This document shows, one piece after another, positions 6,024-6,481 of a stretch of DNA of 6,481 nucleotides; within the stretch, counting starts at the first letter, position 1, and each line of letters begins with the position of its first letter. Source of the DNA: Candidatus Marinamargulisbacteria bacterium SCGC AG-343-D04 (GTDB lineage: Bacteria; Margulisbacteria; Marinamargulisbacteria; GCA-2716485; GCA-002719695). The notes beneath the pieces are model-generated. The model saw only the letters and a program-made list of their open reading frames with translations. It ran no database searches and had not been told where the DNA came from. The translations under genes and the position numbers were made by a program. The stretch is taken from positions 1-6,481 of the forward strand of contig QFBQ01000060.1 of NCBI GenBank assembly GCA_003265885.1, written 5' to 3'.

Positions 6024-6481
6024 AGTTGTTAGGTGTGTCCATATGTTGGGAGTGCAGCTCTCTATAATATGGTGTGCGATGAAATTGGAAAGAGAGGGCA
6101 TTTCTTCATAACTAGAGGTGTTTTTTGCGTAATGATTTAGTGTTTCTATGTCGGGGACTTGTGTTTCTCCTGAAAAGATAATGTTGGACATCGCAGCTTT
6201 TAATAGTTCAGATAAATCTTGGAAATGCATCGAAAATAATGAGAGGTTCAAACTGGTGATGACTACTTTGTCCCATGATGGCAGAATTCGAATGGTAAGC
6301 TGTTGGGTTTTTTCAAAACCTAATATGGGGTAAGACTGTTCAAGAATGAAGGCGGCTATAGTTCCATACCTTTCAGGTTGATCTTGGAATGGGTCAAGTG
6401 TTTTGGCCAAGAGTTCTGTAGGATGCTCTGATGATTTACATATGGTTTCGATGGATTCAAGCGAAAGAATTGCAGGATGTT
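5949..6481 (-). CDS. Hypothetical protein, 5'-partial, paralogue of the 225-aa protein
   Basis: The minus-strand frame is open from the window edge (first complete codon 6479-6477) to TAA at 5951-5949, giving at least 176 residues. Its start lies outside the window. A TTG at 6410 could be called as a start, but the paralogue match ILSLES is upstream of it, so that TTG is internal. The coding strand is A/C-rich like the two + strand accessory genes and unlike gatCAB. ERYGTIAAFILEQSYP...ITSLNLSL aligns gaplessly over 46 residues with 65-110 of the 225-aa protein. A looser match follows (FSMHFQDLSELL with WSNSFFEALECL; PSLSNFI with GLSSFLY). Relative to the paralogue it has about 14 extra residues before the block and about 13 after it. 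The last 25 codons overlap the + strand gene in antisense. The function is unknown. Confidence 0.55.
   Translation of the reverse strand, partial: HPAILSLESIETICKSSEHPTELLAKTLDPFQDQPERYGTIAAFILEQSYPILGFEKTQQLTIRILPSWDKVVITSLNLSLFSMHFQDLSELLKAAMSNIIFSGETQVPDIETLNHYAKNTSSYEEMPSLSNFIAHHIIESCTPNIWTHLTTLNRDRLSNNFRSLIAQHHFVWDRV

Noticed and set aside
5900..6100. Replication origin or dif site at the skew switch
   Set aside because: No DnaA-box-like TTATCCACA repeats and no dif-like 28-mer were seen by eye. An inversion explains the switch more simply.
6148..6333. 61-codon + strand frame at the right end
   Set aside because: It is antisense to the minus-strand ORF that has a paralogue next door. 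That paralogy makes the minus frame the real one.

Overview
The window is a moderately AT-rich bacterial segment, about 60% A+T by eye, falling into two parts. The left part (1 to ~3700) is housekeeping. It holds the complete gatC-gatA-gatB operon for the tRNA-dependent amidotransferase, read leftward on the minus strand, with ATGA overlaps at both internal junctions. A small hypothetical ORF, possibly membrane-associated, follows 5 nt after gatB. An intact GatCAB means the host probably makes Gln-tRNA(Gln) and/or Asn-tRNA(Asn) by transamidation. GatB and GatA look ordinary for bacteria: GatA keeps the Lys/Ser/Ser triad, and GatB has the MEEGSLR, EIKNVNSF and HDYRYFPEPDL motifs. They do not fix the phylum. 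GatB differs clearly from the chlamydial form as I remember it, and I cannot name the organism.

A very A+T-rich divergent spacer (3695-3880) carries a plausible gatC promoter on the minus strand and separates the operon from the right part.

The right part (3881-6481) is accessory. The first gene encodes a 466-aa protein. It has a long Pro/Thr/Lys-rich, probably disordered N-terminus, followed by what reads as a divergent head and neck of a class II poly(A)-polymerase/CCA-adding-type nucleotidyltransferase. Next come a 225-aa protein of unknown family on the + strand and, converging on it with a 75-nt tail-to-tail antisense overlap, a 5'-truncated minus-strand ORF. The two convergent ORFs look like diverged paralogues. 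They share a gapless 46-residue block with 11 identities and a matching upstream LSxESI motif. The 466-aa and 225-aa proteins share a PHKKTP element in their basic Pro-rich N-termini.

Strand composition is the most striking large-scale signal. From 1 to about 5965 the + strand has more C than G whichever strand is coding. After about 5970 it has more G than C. The switch falls inside the overlap of the two convergent paralogues. The economical reading is an inversion (or inverted duplication) with a breakpoint there; a replication-skew boundary or an assembly join are alternatives. No RNA genes, CRISPR array, insertion sequence or phage genes were recognised.
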